Of a stretch of 64,000 bases of DNA, positions 24,832 to 37,800 are shown piece by piece; position 1 is the first letter of the stretch; every line of letters begins with the position of its first letter. The translations under genes were made by a program, and so were the position numbers. The notes under the pieces were generated by a model. That model had not been told where the DNA came from. It saw nothing but the letters and a program-made list of their open reading frames with translations, and made no database searches. Source of the DNA: Prinia subflava (Eukaryota > Chordata > Aves > Passeriformes > Cisticolidae); the NCBI RefSeq assembly GCF_021018805.1, contig NC_086253.1, forward strand, positions 34,163,583 to 34,227,582, written 5' to 3'.

Positions 24832-26989
24832 CTATAAAAAAATAAAAAGCATTTAAAATATGGGTCAAGATATAATATGAAAAACAAATAACTTATTTCT
24901 TGTATCACCAAAAGGTGAATATTCTACTTCAAACAAGAAAAAAGATGGACAAAGAAAATATTACAATTGCCTGAAATAAACTGGTTTAAGTTCTTTAGAA
25001 ACCATAACACAATGCTGTAACTTGATATTTCAATGAATAGTGTTTATCATACAGGATTGCTTCTTTCAGTGGGACACTCCTGTCTAAAATCTACTAGTGA
25101 AAGAAAGTAACACAGATAAGCAGGCACAGAGACAGAGAAACAGGACCAGTTTTCCAAGCTCACACATACAGGGAAACTCACCACTGTAAATTTCTACCAC
25201 AGGAGTTACTCTGACAGAACTTTAGTTTTCAGCAGTGTTTCCCAGACATGCATACTATTTAAAACCCTCAAAATGTTTCTCCTGTCAAACTAGTGTCCAT
25301 CTGCACAAGTTGTTTTAAAACATGCATACACAATGACTACATCCCATTTCTGCATCTTAAAAGTATCCTAAAGTCATCAAGGAGGAAGACAGATTAAATA
25401 AAGCCTTATATCATAACAATGCATTTAGTCCTTCAATGAAACAATAATTAGGTCAAAATGCAACAGAGAGTGAGTTACCTACTATACCCTGTGAATATAT
25501 AGGTTCTTTACAGTCTTTAGTGAGCACAGATCTGACTCAGAGTAAGACTGCTGGACTACTTCTGAATAAAGTGTTGCCTGTGCATGGGGAATGCACCAGA
25601 ACATGAAGAAGCTTTATTACATAATTTATGTTAAAACCAAAATTAGATTAATATGCATGGTTATCATTCATAACTATAAATCTAAATTTAAATTAGAGAA
25701 AAATAAGCTTTTTTTCATCATATAATGATTTGGTTTTATGGTACTTAGTAGCACAGTTATGCTGGAGAGATGCTGTACTTCTCAATGTTAATAAATCATA
25801 CTGGCACCAGTAGCTTGAATTACCTTCCCTCCACCTCCCTTGTACATGCTAGAATCATGCTAATTATTTTTTTTTCCACATTCAGTTTATACCGTCATAT
25901 AGTATCTCAAATATCTCTAAAACATGTTGCTAAGTCCTTACAAATTCATTTCCCTGGGAATAAACCTATGACAGTCTCACAACAAACTATTTACTTTATT
26001 TCCACATATCTTTTATCCCTTCTTGTGGAGAACAGCACAACATATATTATTATAATTTAGGATGCAGGCTTGGTCCTGGAAGGAAGGTGAGCACTTACTA
26101 TTAGTCAAGTAACTCCCAAGGTTTGTAATCAGGGAAATAAAAGTATGGGGTAACAACATTTTACAGGGCTCAGCTTGTGAATTTAGAAGTAGGGGGTGGG
26201 CACATTTTGTAGTTTGAGATAAAATGACAACAGGTTTTCTTGCTACACCTTGATTTTTCACATTGCTTGCTTCAGTAACCGGAATTTGTGGTTATTTCTT
26301 GATGGAATATTTAATGCATTATTTATGATACACTCAAACTGATTTAGGTAGCTGTTATATTTCATTTTTGAACAGTTCCAATTAAAAAAAAGTAGGGGTT
26401 TTTGTAATTTTTTTTTATCTTAGAAAAAATCTCCTTTACTTGCTTTGGACCTCTCCATGAGGAGAGCTACAGTAATATCTTCCAGTTGTATATGCACTGT
26501 CTGAAGCAAGTCAACACCTTAGTAGTATCTTTGGACTTTATATATAACATTTCTCCTTCTCAATCTACACTCACTAACTTTCAGGCATAACAGAGCCTTG
26601 ATTGCACAAATCATAATCATACAAAATATCGTGTTGCCTGAAAATGTGCCACATCCAAGGTTCCTTAATTGTTTTGTAAATTCCCTCATTTACTCAAGCT
26701 CATTAATTGTCTCAGTGCTACCTGGCTAGCTGACAGTGCACTGCACTGATGAGTAGCCACCCAGAACATGCTTCACTTGGGTGCCCTGGTTTGCTGAATT
26801 TCTCAGTTCAGAAAACACTGCGTGTCAGGTGTGGGGTGAAAGTGCGAGGGTATAGGCAAAGCTCCCACCACTACACTCAGCAGGGACAGATCTCTGCTAC
26901 TAAAAATCATTTGATTAGGGCTGTAACACCACCAGGAAATTATGCAACTTTTTATAAATAAAGCTAATTCTTGCAGGCAGGCCTTACAA
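24832..26989 (-). other. Intron immediately upstream of the teneurin exon
   Basis: Begins, in transcript sense, before the acceptor tract at 24832-24850. Otherwise AT-rich sequence without recognised repeats until the CR1 at 26990. 26740-26985 is somewhat GC-richer and unassigned. Confidence 0.55.
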
Positions 26990-28345
26990 TTGTAGAATCA
27001 TTTAGGTTGGAAAAGAAATTTAAAGTCATTGAGTCCAACCTTTAACTCAGCATTGCCAAGTCCACCACTAAATCATGTCCGTAAGTGCCACATCTACATG
27101 TCTGTAAAACACTTTCAGCAATAGAGACTCAACAACTTCCCTGGGCAGCCTGTTCCAAATTGTGATCACCCTTTCAATGAAGAAATCTTTCCTAATATTC
27201 AAGTTAACCTCCCTGACACACTGCTAGCTCATGTTCAGAGGGCAGTCGACCAGCATCTCCAGGTCACTTTCTAGCTTTCTTGCCACTTTTCTCCCAGCAT
27301 GTAGCATTGCATGGAGTTGTGACCTAAGTGCAGGACCCAGCACTTGGCCTTCTTGAACCTCAGACAATTGGCCTCAGCCCATTGATCCAGCCTGTCCAGA
27401 TCCCTCTATGGAACCTTCTACCCCCCAGCAGACCACCATTCCTCTCGACTTGGTGCTGTCTGTGAGCTGAAGGAGGGCACACTTGATCCCCTCCAGATCA
27501 CTGATAAAAACTTTAAACAGTACTAGTCCCAGTACTGAGCCCTGGGGCACTCCACTGACCAGCCACCAGCTGGGTGCAGTTCCATTCACCAGCAGCTCTC
27601 TGGGCCTGCCCACCCAGTCAGTTTACACCCAGCCACACCATGGGAGCCGGGTTCTCCAGGAGAATGCTGTGGGAGAAAGTATCAAGAACTTTACTGAAGT
27701 CTCAGTAGACAACATCCACAGCCTTTCTCTCCTCCACTAAGTGGGTCAGTTTGTCACAGAAAGAGTCCAGGCTGGTCAGGCAGGACCTGCCTTTTGTAAA
27801 CCCCTGCTGCCTGTGCCTGATCCCATTTGTCCTGTACACTGCATGATGGCACTCAAGGTGATCTGCTCCATGACCTTCCCCACACTGAGGTCAGGCTGAC
27901 AGGCCTGCAGTTCCCTGGAACCTCCTTTTGGCCCTTCCCGTACATAAGCATCACATTATCCAACTTCCACTCACCTGGGACCTCCCCTGTTAGCCAGGGC
28001 TGCTGGTAAATGACTGGAAGTGGCTTGGTGAGCTCTTCTGCCAGCTCCCCCCCTCCCAGTACCCTTGGGTTGATGCCCATAGTCTTGTGGGTGTCTAAGT
28101 TGCACAGCAGGTCACCGACTATTTCTTCGTGGATTAGAGGGGCTTAGTTCTGCTCCCCACCCCTGTCTTCCAGCTCAAGGGGCTGTGGGAACCTTGAGGT
28201 CAACTGGTCTTACTATTAAAGACTGAGGCAAAGAAGGCATTATGTTACCTCAGATTCTTCCTCATCCTTCATCACAGTATTTTCCCCCTTCACCCAATAA
28301 ATGATGGCTATTCTCCTTAGCCCTCCTTTTGTTGCTTTGTCACAA
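26990..28345 (-). mobile_element. CR1 LINE, 5'-truncated copy with internal deletion
   Basis: About 1.35 kb of antisense CR1. The left end (26995-27215) is the 3' UTR, with the gaatcatttaggttgg tail and ggcagcctgttccaaattgt. The sequence then jumps at about 27217 directly into RT-coding sequence, skipping several hundred bases present in full CR1. On the minus strand 27374-27613 encodes SGVPQGSVLGLVLF, the CR1 reverse-transcriptase block around the conserved PQGS, and 27853-28080 encodes the upstream RT block with GNCRPVSLTSV. The right end (to about 28345) includes gactgaggcaaagaaggcat and stops within the upstream part of RT. Frames are interrupted, so it is a dead copy. It is better preserved than the other CR1 relics here. 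Confidence 0.92.
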
Positions 28346-31300
28346 AGTTACATGGTCTGCAGAGAAAAGGAAGCCAGCTATAATATGAGCCAATTTTTCA
28401 CAAGAACCCTAGGCCAACCAGCTGGGACACCTATTTCTGTACAACTTCATCCAGAACTGGCAGTGAGCTCCTCTTTGATTCCAAGTGAAAAGAGAGATAG
28501 CTATCTATACTGCCATTTATAGAATAAGCTACACATTAAGAAAAAAAATACTTAACACACTTTCTAGAGGAATCGTAAATGATGTGCATATTCCTTTCCA
28601 ATTCTTTTTTTACATGGAATGAAAGGCATTTAAAAATATTTGGCAATATCCCTCTTGAAGTTTTAAACTCATTTAAAAATCATAAAAGCCATTAAGTATG
28701 ATAAAAGCCAATTAGATTGATTATAACACTTTTTTACACACAGCTTAGAAGCATACAACACTAAGAATATTTCACTCTAAGAAAACCCACAAAAATACAA
28801 CTTCTGATTTTCTCCCCATTCTGCTTCTTTTGGTACTCACTTAGCAAAATATTTAGTTCTTCTGCTTTAACTTTCTTACCTGTATTTTAAAAAAGCAACA
28901 GTTCTTGTTTTTATTACGTGAACTTGATTCAACAGTAAGATATTTGCACAGGCAAATATACTGGACTTAAGGGTATTTAAATCTCATGTTTTAGGTCAGT
29001 TATGAGGAAAAGCACACTTTAATTTGTTGGCATTTTCATAATTGAAAAGATATGACTTTAAATGATCGTTATATACTCCAAAATAATTATCTTCGATGAA
29101 AATGCAAAATATAGGCAAACTTCAGCAAGAACAGATTCAATATTACAATATATGAAGAGGTGAATACATTTGCTATGGACATGAGTCCCCAAAGAAAGTA
29201 AAACACAGAGAAAATAGGATGTAAGAAGAACATTAAAAAAGAGATACACATGAGCTAATAATGGATACAGTAAATACATATGAACAAGATAAATATGTAA
29301 AAAAAATTTGCAGTGTTCTCTGCCACGATCAGCACTGATCTAAACATGGCACGAATTAAAAGTTGGAAGCAGAACTGATGTCACATATCGAAAAGCTCAA
29401 AGGGACACGTACTGCAAATGCAACCCATAAAAAGATAGCAAATAAACAATGGGGAAGATGGGAACAACGGACTGGTAGTAGTTTCTAGGAATTTCTATAT
29501 TAAGTATACTAAGGCTTAATTAAGTCTAAAGCTGAGCCTCTGTCAATTGTTGCTGCCCAACACCATGGGAATCAGAGCAGGGAAGGAGAGTGGGGATGCT
29601 GCAGAGTTTGGGAAGGACTGGGGTCAGAGAAGAGAATAGCTGTGCCTTCAACCCCAGAGCCTCAGGCACTTCCACAACCCCCAGTTTACAGGTATGTACA
29701 AGCTGCCTTCCCTTAAAAAAACCCAACAAACCGAACAAAACTATTTGCAGCATTTAAGCTTATTTACATAGTATTACAAAGAATGACTCCAACAACTGCT
29801 CAGCTTTCATCCCCTGTATGTCATCAATTGCTAGAGAAGCACTTTGCTTCAACAACACCAATGGGTGCCTGGATGAACTGCACTTCCGCTAGGTGTATTT
29901 TAGAGAAAATAGTGCAAGACACTTTTGGAACATTTTGGGCGTTTAGGAGAAAAGCAGGATGGGAGAGAAGCAGTAGTAATGACTTCCTGCTGTTGCAGGG
30001 TGGGCAGGCTGAAATAGATGATCCAGAGTCTCTGAGGAGCCCTAAAACATGTGCACTTATGAAATCTTCCCACCAGATTCAAACTCTTAAAGCAGAGAGA
30101 TTTTGCTGGCAATGACAATAAGAAGAAAGAAAAAAACTTGTTTATTTTCTATTCTTATTATAAATTAGATTTTTTTTACTATAATTCATGAAGCAACGAA
30201 AATTTTCCTGAGCTGAAATATGATCTTAAAAATGTGTAGTTTTCATTGCTTCATGCATTTTTGTAATGCAGATCTGTTGTTCGTATATCTAGATTGTCCC
30301 TAAAAACCTGGCATTATCAACTTACTTTCATAAGATGCATTGCAAGTTACGTACTTTGAAAAAGCAATTTCACTATAAAATTTGAAGGGCCATTATTTTC
30401 ATCTCAATCAGGTTGCATAAATTTTACACCCAACTTACATACATACATACAACTTCTGATGGCTGCTTAGAGCAGTACAACAGCAGACAGCTCTGTTCAG
30501 GCTGTTTAGCTATAGCAGAACAGTGCACTTTTCCATTCACAGTGTTGGCAGCCCTTGTCACTGAGACTGAAGAAAAAAATTCCTCTATCTGCATCTCAAG
30601 CACACAGAAGGAGAGTCTTATTTTGAAGTAGTAAAGAGATTGTTACTAACTTCAATGTCAGTAAGAAAATGATATTAAATTACAATTTGCAAAGTAGATC
30701 TCTCTTTACTGAAATTACTGGCATTTTTGCTGGTGAGTTCATGGAAATGAAGACTTCATGTTATATTAAATGGCACTACTATGTCATATAAACACGAACT
30801 CAGACCCCATACTGTGGAAAAACATGTTATACATATAATGGGTTACTAAGAATAGTTATATATCTCTATTTTGTACTTTACTGCTCACAACAGGACAAGG
30901 CAGGTTGCTGGGGTTTGTTTTTTTTTTAATAGAACAGTTTAAGGATCTTTTAAAACTTGGATGAGACAGGCAGTGGTTTTTGAAGGTCAGAAACGACATG
31001 TCTTCTGGCTAAATTAATTAGAAACCAAAACACTTTCAGACATGAAGGACACTTACAAGCCTTCTGAATCAAGCTGAGATGACTCTTTGCAATCTGTTCT
31101 AAGACTTCCCAGTGCGCTGAAGGCTGTACACACTCTTGTTAAAAAGGGCACCTATACCCTCCTAACAAGTTTACTGATTGCTTCCCAAAAATTTCAATTT
31201 CTGGTCTATCACATGTAGATTGACACAAAAAAGCCCCTAAAAACCCCCAAACCCCTACATCTGATATGTACAACCCTTAACAACTGCATTTTGGACCTTT

Positions 31301-32990
31301 TCATCTCTGCATATAAAACAATAAGTTAGTAATAAGTGAGTTTTAATTTTAAGCTAATTTTTCATTATGGACTTCCTATATGCTCTCCATCCTGTATGAC
31401 TTGGCATTGGCATTTATCTCTCTGCTGGATCCTGCAGCCTTCTGCAGCCAACCTGCAGTGACAGTTATCTCTTAATTAATACTCTACACGCAAATGGAAC
31501 TACAAAAAACTGCTGTTGTACAGCACACAAAGAACAATTATTTATAACCGACACAGTTCTCTTTATCTACTTATACCAGAGTCGACCACTGTAGCTACTG
31601 TGAAGATCTCCCCAAAGAAATACATGCATAGAGAGTCTTCCAAATATATATACGCATATATAAATAAGACTGTATAAATCCATCTACAGTGAAAAACACT
31701 GCACTGAGAAGAAATTACATGCCAAGAACTCTTTTAAAAATAAATGCTTTCAAATGCATAGCAATGATGCTTGTGATGTGCTGTGGATTTTCCATTTGTG
31801 TTTTGCTTTATTTGTAAGCATAATGGATAATGACCCTTTTACCCATGAACTGCAAGGTGTACTTTTGAAGTTTCAAATCCTTCTGAGTGCTGATGAACTA
31901 TTCCTTCATGTCAGATGCAAACTTCAAACACAAAGACATCTACTCTTCCTAGATTTCCTCAAAAAGTTGGCACTTCTAAACAAAACAGATGAATTATGTT
32001 GACATATATTTGAACTCACAAAGCTGCAACTACTACAGACTGTGAAAGCTAAAATTTTGCAAGACCATAATCAAAGGACATTGATTTGAAAAACAAAAGT
32101 AGTTCATTAGAAAGCAAGACAAATACTGTCCTGAAATATTGTAATTTGGTTTTTTTTTTTCTTCTTGGAAGTACAGTAAAATAACCAGACTCTGTAATAT
32201 AAAACTGGCAATTATCTTCTAAAAAAGAGAAAGATTTCTTAAGAAAAATGGTTATGCCTTACAACTGATACAAGTTCTGAAGCAAGCACTTTATGCTTTG
32301 ATGAATTTTGGTTGTTTCAAAAAGTTAACAGCTGCTGCTCAGCAGATTGTTAAATGAAAAGGAGAGCCCTGCTCTTACAGGGGTCATACTGCACGACCAC
32401 AACAGCTCTGTCTTCAATCCTGAGTTCAGGCAGTGCTTATTTTTGCATTAAATGGGAGTTTTGTCTGTAAAGAAATTGCAGAATCTGAGCCTTAACTGAA
32501 AGAGTATCCTAACCAAAATTCATACCTCTTACTTATTCCTATTTAAAAAAAAAATACTATTATTATTTTCAAAAGGGATCACTTATAAATTCAGAGCCAG
32601 GTGCAGAGCAAAGGTCCACTCACCCAGGCAGAAAGTCCATAAGTTGAACTAAAACCTCAAGCATCTCCAGCATCCAGGGTTTATTTTTTAGGTGCTTCTT
32701 TGCTCAGCTCAACTGAATCTTCCAGTTTATTTCCCCCAATATTAATTAAAAGTGGGCACACAAAATACTGGAAGGGAACAGAGAGCTATTTCCAGAAGTG
32801 TGAAAATCTTCATTCTCCTCAGAAAAATCATTTTAAGTGATAGGTCTTTGTATTTTTAGAAAAACATTCCTCTTTTTTGGGGGGGTGGGGGCGCAGTTTT
32901 GGACAGAAGCAAGCTGCAATCAACGCCAGATTGCAAAATATTCCGATTAACTCGTAACTTGAGACATAGTTCTCACATGAAAATGTCACC
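28346..32990. other. Plain intronic sequence
   Basis: AT-rich. A short (ACAT)4 stretch lies near 30436. ORFs of 60-110 codons, such as 29783-30115, show no family resemblance. Confidence 0.55.
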
Positions 32991-33489
32991 TCTCCATTTA
33001 GAGCATCTGCTGGGATTCAGACTCCTCTGCCTTGTCAGGAGCCTCACACAGCTCAGCCAGGACAAGGAGACATTAGCTCAACCACCGATCCAGCTGTACA
33101 GGTTGCGCACTCGCAGTTTTGGCCCAGCCAAGGACCAGTTAAAACCAACCTGCAGCCAGCACACAGGAGCTGGAGCATCACAGCCAGAAGGTCTCCGAGG
33201 GCGTGCAGCACTTGGACTGTGCAGGCAGGGAAGCTCCTGGGGTCCCCATCTGGGTCCTGTGTAACTTGGCCGCAGACCTGGCCCTTTCCTACTGCAGCAG
33301 TCGGTGCCTGCTCAAGGGCGGCCAAGAGGCTGTGGTTGCTCTACATGCAGGCACATATGCACAGCTGTGCACCTGTGCAATGCAAAAGGCACCCATGCAT
33401 GGCCAATCACTTCTGCCTCAGTCAGAGCCCTACATGGCTGTGCACATCTGCCTGCGCCTGCTGCTTCACTGACCACTACATGCAGGCAG
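32991..33489. other. GC-rich pocket of unknown nature
   Basis: About 500 bp of GC-rich sequence with scattered CpG, repeated catgcaggca and gtgcacctgtgc-like words, and ORFs open on both strands (121 codons at 32899-33264, 134 codons at 33219-33623). The ORFs share no recognisable domain and are shadows of one another. No LTR ends or splice-flanked exon were found. It could be a degenerate repeat or a noncoding RNA exon. Confidence 0.35.
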
Positions 33490-33538
33490 GGAAAGGGCAG
33501 GAGAAATCTCTCAGGAAAGGGCAGAGAGAGATCTCTCA
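33490..33538 (+). repeat. Two-copy direct repeat of about 25 bp
   Basis: Two adjacent copies of a unit beginning ggaaagggcag and ending atctctca (33490-33513 and 33514-33538), differing by about one indel and a few substitutions. A local tandem duplication. Confidence 0.75.
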
Positions 33539-34699
33539 GGTAGTAGAAATGTGCAGCCAGTCATTCTCTCTTCTTGCTACTCATCAATTCACACGCAAAA
33601 CAAAGCATTTCACAGTGCTGTAAGAAAGAAACCAGCCCTTCTCAAAAACCTGCCAGGATTTTCATGTTCAAAAAACCCAAACTATAAACACACCACAGAC
33701 ACAAGCTAAAACCAGGAAAAAAATCCCACCAGGGTTTTTTTTTCCTGCGTTTCCAGAAATGGAACCAAGCAGAAAAAATGTAGCAACTGGCAGATATCAT
33801 AATCAATGCAGGAAGGATAGCCACTCTGAGTCTGTCTTATATTCACTCAGCAATGATGCTGAAGTGTTTACCAAGTTTCCACTCTCAATCCTGACCTTTG
33901 AAGACTGTAATTTTTCTGGATGCTGATACTCTTTCAGATGGCAATTCATAAAGAGTAATCACCTATAAAAGTAACCTTTGAAGAAATGCTTCTCTGTTCT
34001 TCCTATCCATGACTTTTTATTATTAGAGGTGAAATGGATTGAGCCCTGTCACATCTGGTTTATCATTCTCCCAACATGACTCAGTTGGTAGTCCATGCAC
34101 TTTGTATTTCACAGTTGCTTTGGTCTAAATTAGCAGGGGCAAAAAATGTCTTTTTGGAATAGGACAAGAAACACATCTTCAAGAACACAAGACAATGAAG
34201 TTTTTTTTGGAAGGGAGTGGGCAAGAGGCTTCTTAAAGAGGAAATAAACCTTCTGAGAATCATTCCCCAGTCACTCAGTTTTAAGAATCAGGTAATTTCC
34301 CACCCTCATTCCTCCAACCCCTGTAAGAATGTGTTTAAAAAGGAGTGAAATCAAATACTAATTAACTAAATTTGGTTTTCTTAATTCTACTGGGTCCTAT
34401 ATGAGAAAAGCAGTCTAAGAAACGACAGGGATAGCAGTTTTGTCTACTTTTGCCACCAGCGAGGCCACTGCCTTGTAGTCTGCCATAAAGAGAACAAACA
34501 TCTTCAAAAAATAAGTCCAGAGAACCTCTTAATGACATCAAATTGCTTATGCTTGCAGACCAGAGAACATGACTTGTTTTCTCAGAAGAAAACATGGCAA
34601 TTTAAAGAGATTTTGATAGATGTGAACAAAGAGCAACAAATGCTGAAAAAGAGCTCTATAAACCTTACTCACAAAAGTAATCCTATTTTTTATAATTCA

Positions 34700-34836
34700 C
34701 AAGAATCATCAAATATTCTGAGTTGGAAGGAACCCACAAAGATCATCAAGCCTGTCTTAGGTAAATGGCCCATATGGGGATCAAACTCATGACCTTGGTG
34801 TTTATTAGCACCATGCTCTAACCAATTAGTTCTTTT
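34700..34836 (-). mobile_element. tRNA-Ile-derived SINE with CR1-like tail (TguSINE1 type), second copy
   Basis: Read on the minus strand, this starts with aactaattggttagagcatg and gtgctaataaacaccaagg (tRNA-Ile-like A box and AAT anticodon region). It continues through a B-box region gagtttgatcccc and ends in a CR1-type tail, gcttgatgatctttgtgg, followed by ttccttccaactcagaatat. It has the same structure as the copy at 19518-19650 but opposite orientation, and its tRNA head is better preserved at the 5' end. It lies in the orientation of the host gene. The B box has lost the invariant GGTTC, so polymerase III activity is unlikely. Confidence 0.85.
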
Positions 34837-37800
34837 AGTGTGGTTATTTATAGCCCTGTGAGCTGCATTTTTGGGATCGTAGCTATTTCAAAAGACCAGA
34901 ACTGTGGCACTACAAAAGAAGAAGTGGAGAACAAACAGAAGGAGGAGAAGGATGGATAGAATGACTGTTGCCATCAGCTTCTGATTGGCAAGCTGCCCCA
35001 GACAGTGGCACATGCTTCCCCACGAGCTCTGTGTGCCTCCCAGCATGGCTCTGCAGGGACCAGCACAATGTCGAGCAGCCATCAGAATGAGCAGCACAAC
35101 TGCCAGAGCCTTGCATGAGCACTAAAACATCATGCTGCTGCTCGCTGCCTTCTCCCAATAAACTGAGGGAAACCAATGAAATTTCCCATAACACTAAAAA
35201 ATCATGCCATGCCTACAAAAGCCTGCATTTAGCAAAAGGAGAAAGCAGTCCTGCCAATGAAACATCAAACTTACCTAACCAGCAGTGAAGTCATGAAGGG
35301 CCTGAAGGTAACACCACTGAAATAGGTATTTTTGTTAGTTCCTTGTTGCTTCATTATCAAATTTCTTCCTGCAGCACTTTCAAGTTCTATTTCTTGTTAG
35401 GGATTTTTTCTGTTACATTAAATGTAACTCCTTAACAAAAGAATTTTGGGGAGGGGAGGAATTAGAGAATTACCAGAAAATTATTGACTGTTGTCTCACA
35501 CAGTACCACTCTCACAAGCAACGGGACATTTACTGGACATTGATGTCTCATTACATCTAGTATGTAATTTATTTCTCTGCTGGAAAAGAACTTATCAGTT
35601 TTGCCCATGTGGAGAAAATGTTTCTACTTTAGAAACAAATAGACCACCACAGGCAAGAAGCTGGAAAGCTCAAATGAAAACCCACTGCATGATCACTGAA
35701 GTCAGCTCACTACCAAAGCTGATAAAGCAGCAGTGATGAAATGGGCCAGAGGTGGCATTTTGGGGCCAGATTTTTGACAAAGCCTCGTTGAGGAATTATT
35801 TAGAAAACCAAGAATAATAAAATCGATATTATACTGAGAACTGAGAGAAAGCTGGACTCTGTATTTAGGTGTCTCTGGAAATTCAGCATTAAACAAAATG
35901 CCCACAAAGTCCCTTATTTTTGCCTGAATAGAAAAGCAATAATGTATCAGCTGATGAGAAAATTTTGTGAAGCGCTACAAAGCTGCATATTTTTAGTCAC
36001 TCTTCCATTGTAAAAAAATATTGCTATCTAAAATAGAATATATTTTGACTAGTTACATAAACCCTCTATTTGATAGCTTTTACTTTTTTAACATTTTATC
36101 TGTGTTTACACTTGGCAGGACTGGATAAGTGCTCTAGCAATATGTACAGTTTAAAACCATAAATTTCAAATAGGGTTGGTTAGCCATTCAAGTTCAAAAG
36201 AACACAGACTTAACAGTTCTTAAACAAATACAAACCCCCTCACATTAGCTTAGGTAGGTCAGAAAATGCTGAATGGAAGTAAAAAAATACCTTTGGCCTC
36301 AGACTAAACACAGAAAATTTCAGTCCAAAAATGCTTCTCATAAAGTTATGAGCTAATGAACAACAGGGCGCTCTAAAAAAGTTCCATGAAATATTAGCTA
36401 CAAAATCCAGCAATAATATAATAATCTTTATTTCTTTGCCAACTCAACCACTTCAGAATTGTAAAAAACAAAGTAAAGTAGACCAAACCACACCAGTTAC
36501 TGTGAAGAGGTTTTATCTCAAAGAAAATAGAAAAGAACCAAAAGATTGGGAGAAAACTCCAAAATTAAGAATATATTTGTTTATGCCTGAGTGGAGCCAA
36601 GGGTAACAAACCCTCTTTACCAAGCTGCTTCCAGAATCCTTGGGCCTTGGTCCAGGGACACGCCAGCTAGGCCATCCATATCTGCCAGCAGGCAGAGGTT
36701 ATCCATCTCTTTGAAAACGGATGAAAGAAAATTGCTGTCTGAGTGCTTTGCAAACTCTGAAACAACTGCTCTTCAACTAAACAGCAGAGTTGCCAGTAGA
36801 AGATGTACAAGTCTCCGAGTCCCTGAGAAATTATTAATGTTGACATATTCTAGTTTCAAGATGCCACCCCTCAGTACCAGTGAAAGCTGCCATATAAAAA
36901 CCAGTTATTACACAGAAAGCATTCAGAACAATTGGTCTGGAAGCCCTGACCTATAAAACTAAAATTCCCCATATACATTATGGCATGGGCTTCCCGAGAC
37001 TATCTCTGCCCTCCCACCAACCTTCATGAACCTCTGCTGCCAAAACATCTACCGAAGTACTTACTGATGAGAAAAGACATGAACAAATTTCTTACTTGAC
37101 TAGGCATTTTTTACCCCTCTGAAAAAGACACTTTTTAAAGAGATTCTTGGCCAAGATTACATTTGTATTCACACAATGCCTCTTCTATGAAAAGATGTAA
37201 TGCAACCAATTATGAGAGCAGCTCCTGAAAAATCCAACTAAATGGCTTGACTTGGTCTGCATTCATATCAACACAAAATAACTAATTTTATACGATGCTT
37301 GATAATGCAGTGCTGTGTAAGGAAGAGATTACAGAGGAACTCTTAAAAGATGCTCATTCTGAAAGGATCAGACCTTACAAAATGCAATTTATAGGCATGG
37401 AGAAGAAAAGAAACAGAACTGAAATCAGTTTTATCCACATTTCGTTAATTTTGTTCTTTGGCATGTTAATGCCTAACACACATGCAGTTTTCTGGTGCAG
37501 TTGCTGTTACTACACAGAAGTTAAATTAGCTTCCTACACCTGAAATGTCATGGCTTCTACATGGAAGACAAAAGAATAGTCTTAGCTCTCTTGCTCAGCT
37601 ATCTGAGATGCCTTTTTTGTGTTTTGTTTGTAATTGTTATTTATCTTTGAGATATGGTAGTGGTCCAAATAGTCATTCATTACATGTTCTGATGCTGTTT
37701 CTGTTCTTGATATATTTCTGAAGCAGTTACAGCTTGCAAAGTCAATTCTTGGTCATAATCTTTACATGCACAAGGAAAAAACAAATCACAGGATACTTCA

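Noticed and set aside
27374..28080. Reverse-transcriptase-like ORFs as an active gene
   Set aside because: The two frames belong to one CR1 with an internal deletion and frame breaks. Recorded as a mobile-element relic instead.
32899..33623. Cys/His-rich ORFs (121 and 134 codons) as a possible gene
   Set aside because: They overlap in two frames and on the other strand, in a GC-rich pocket. The Cys/His content comes from TGCA-rich words, without zinc-finger spacing.
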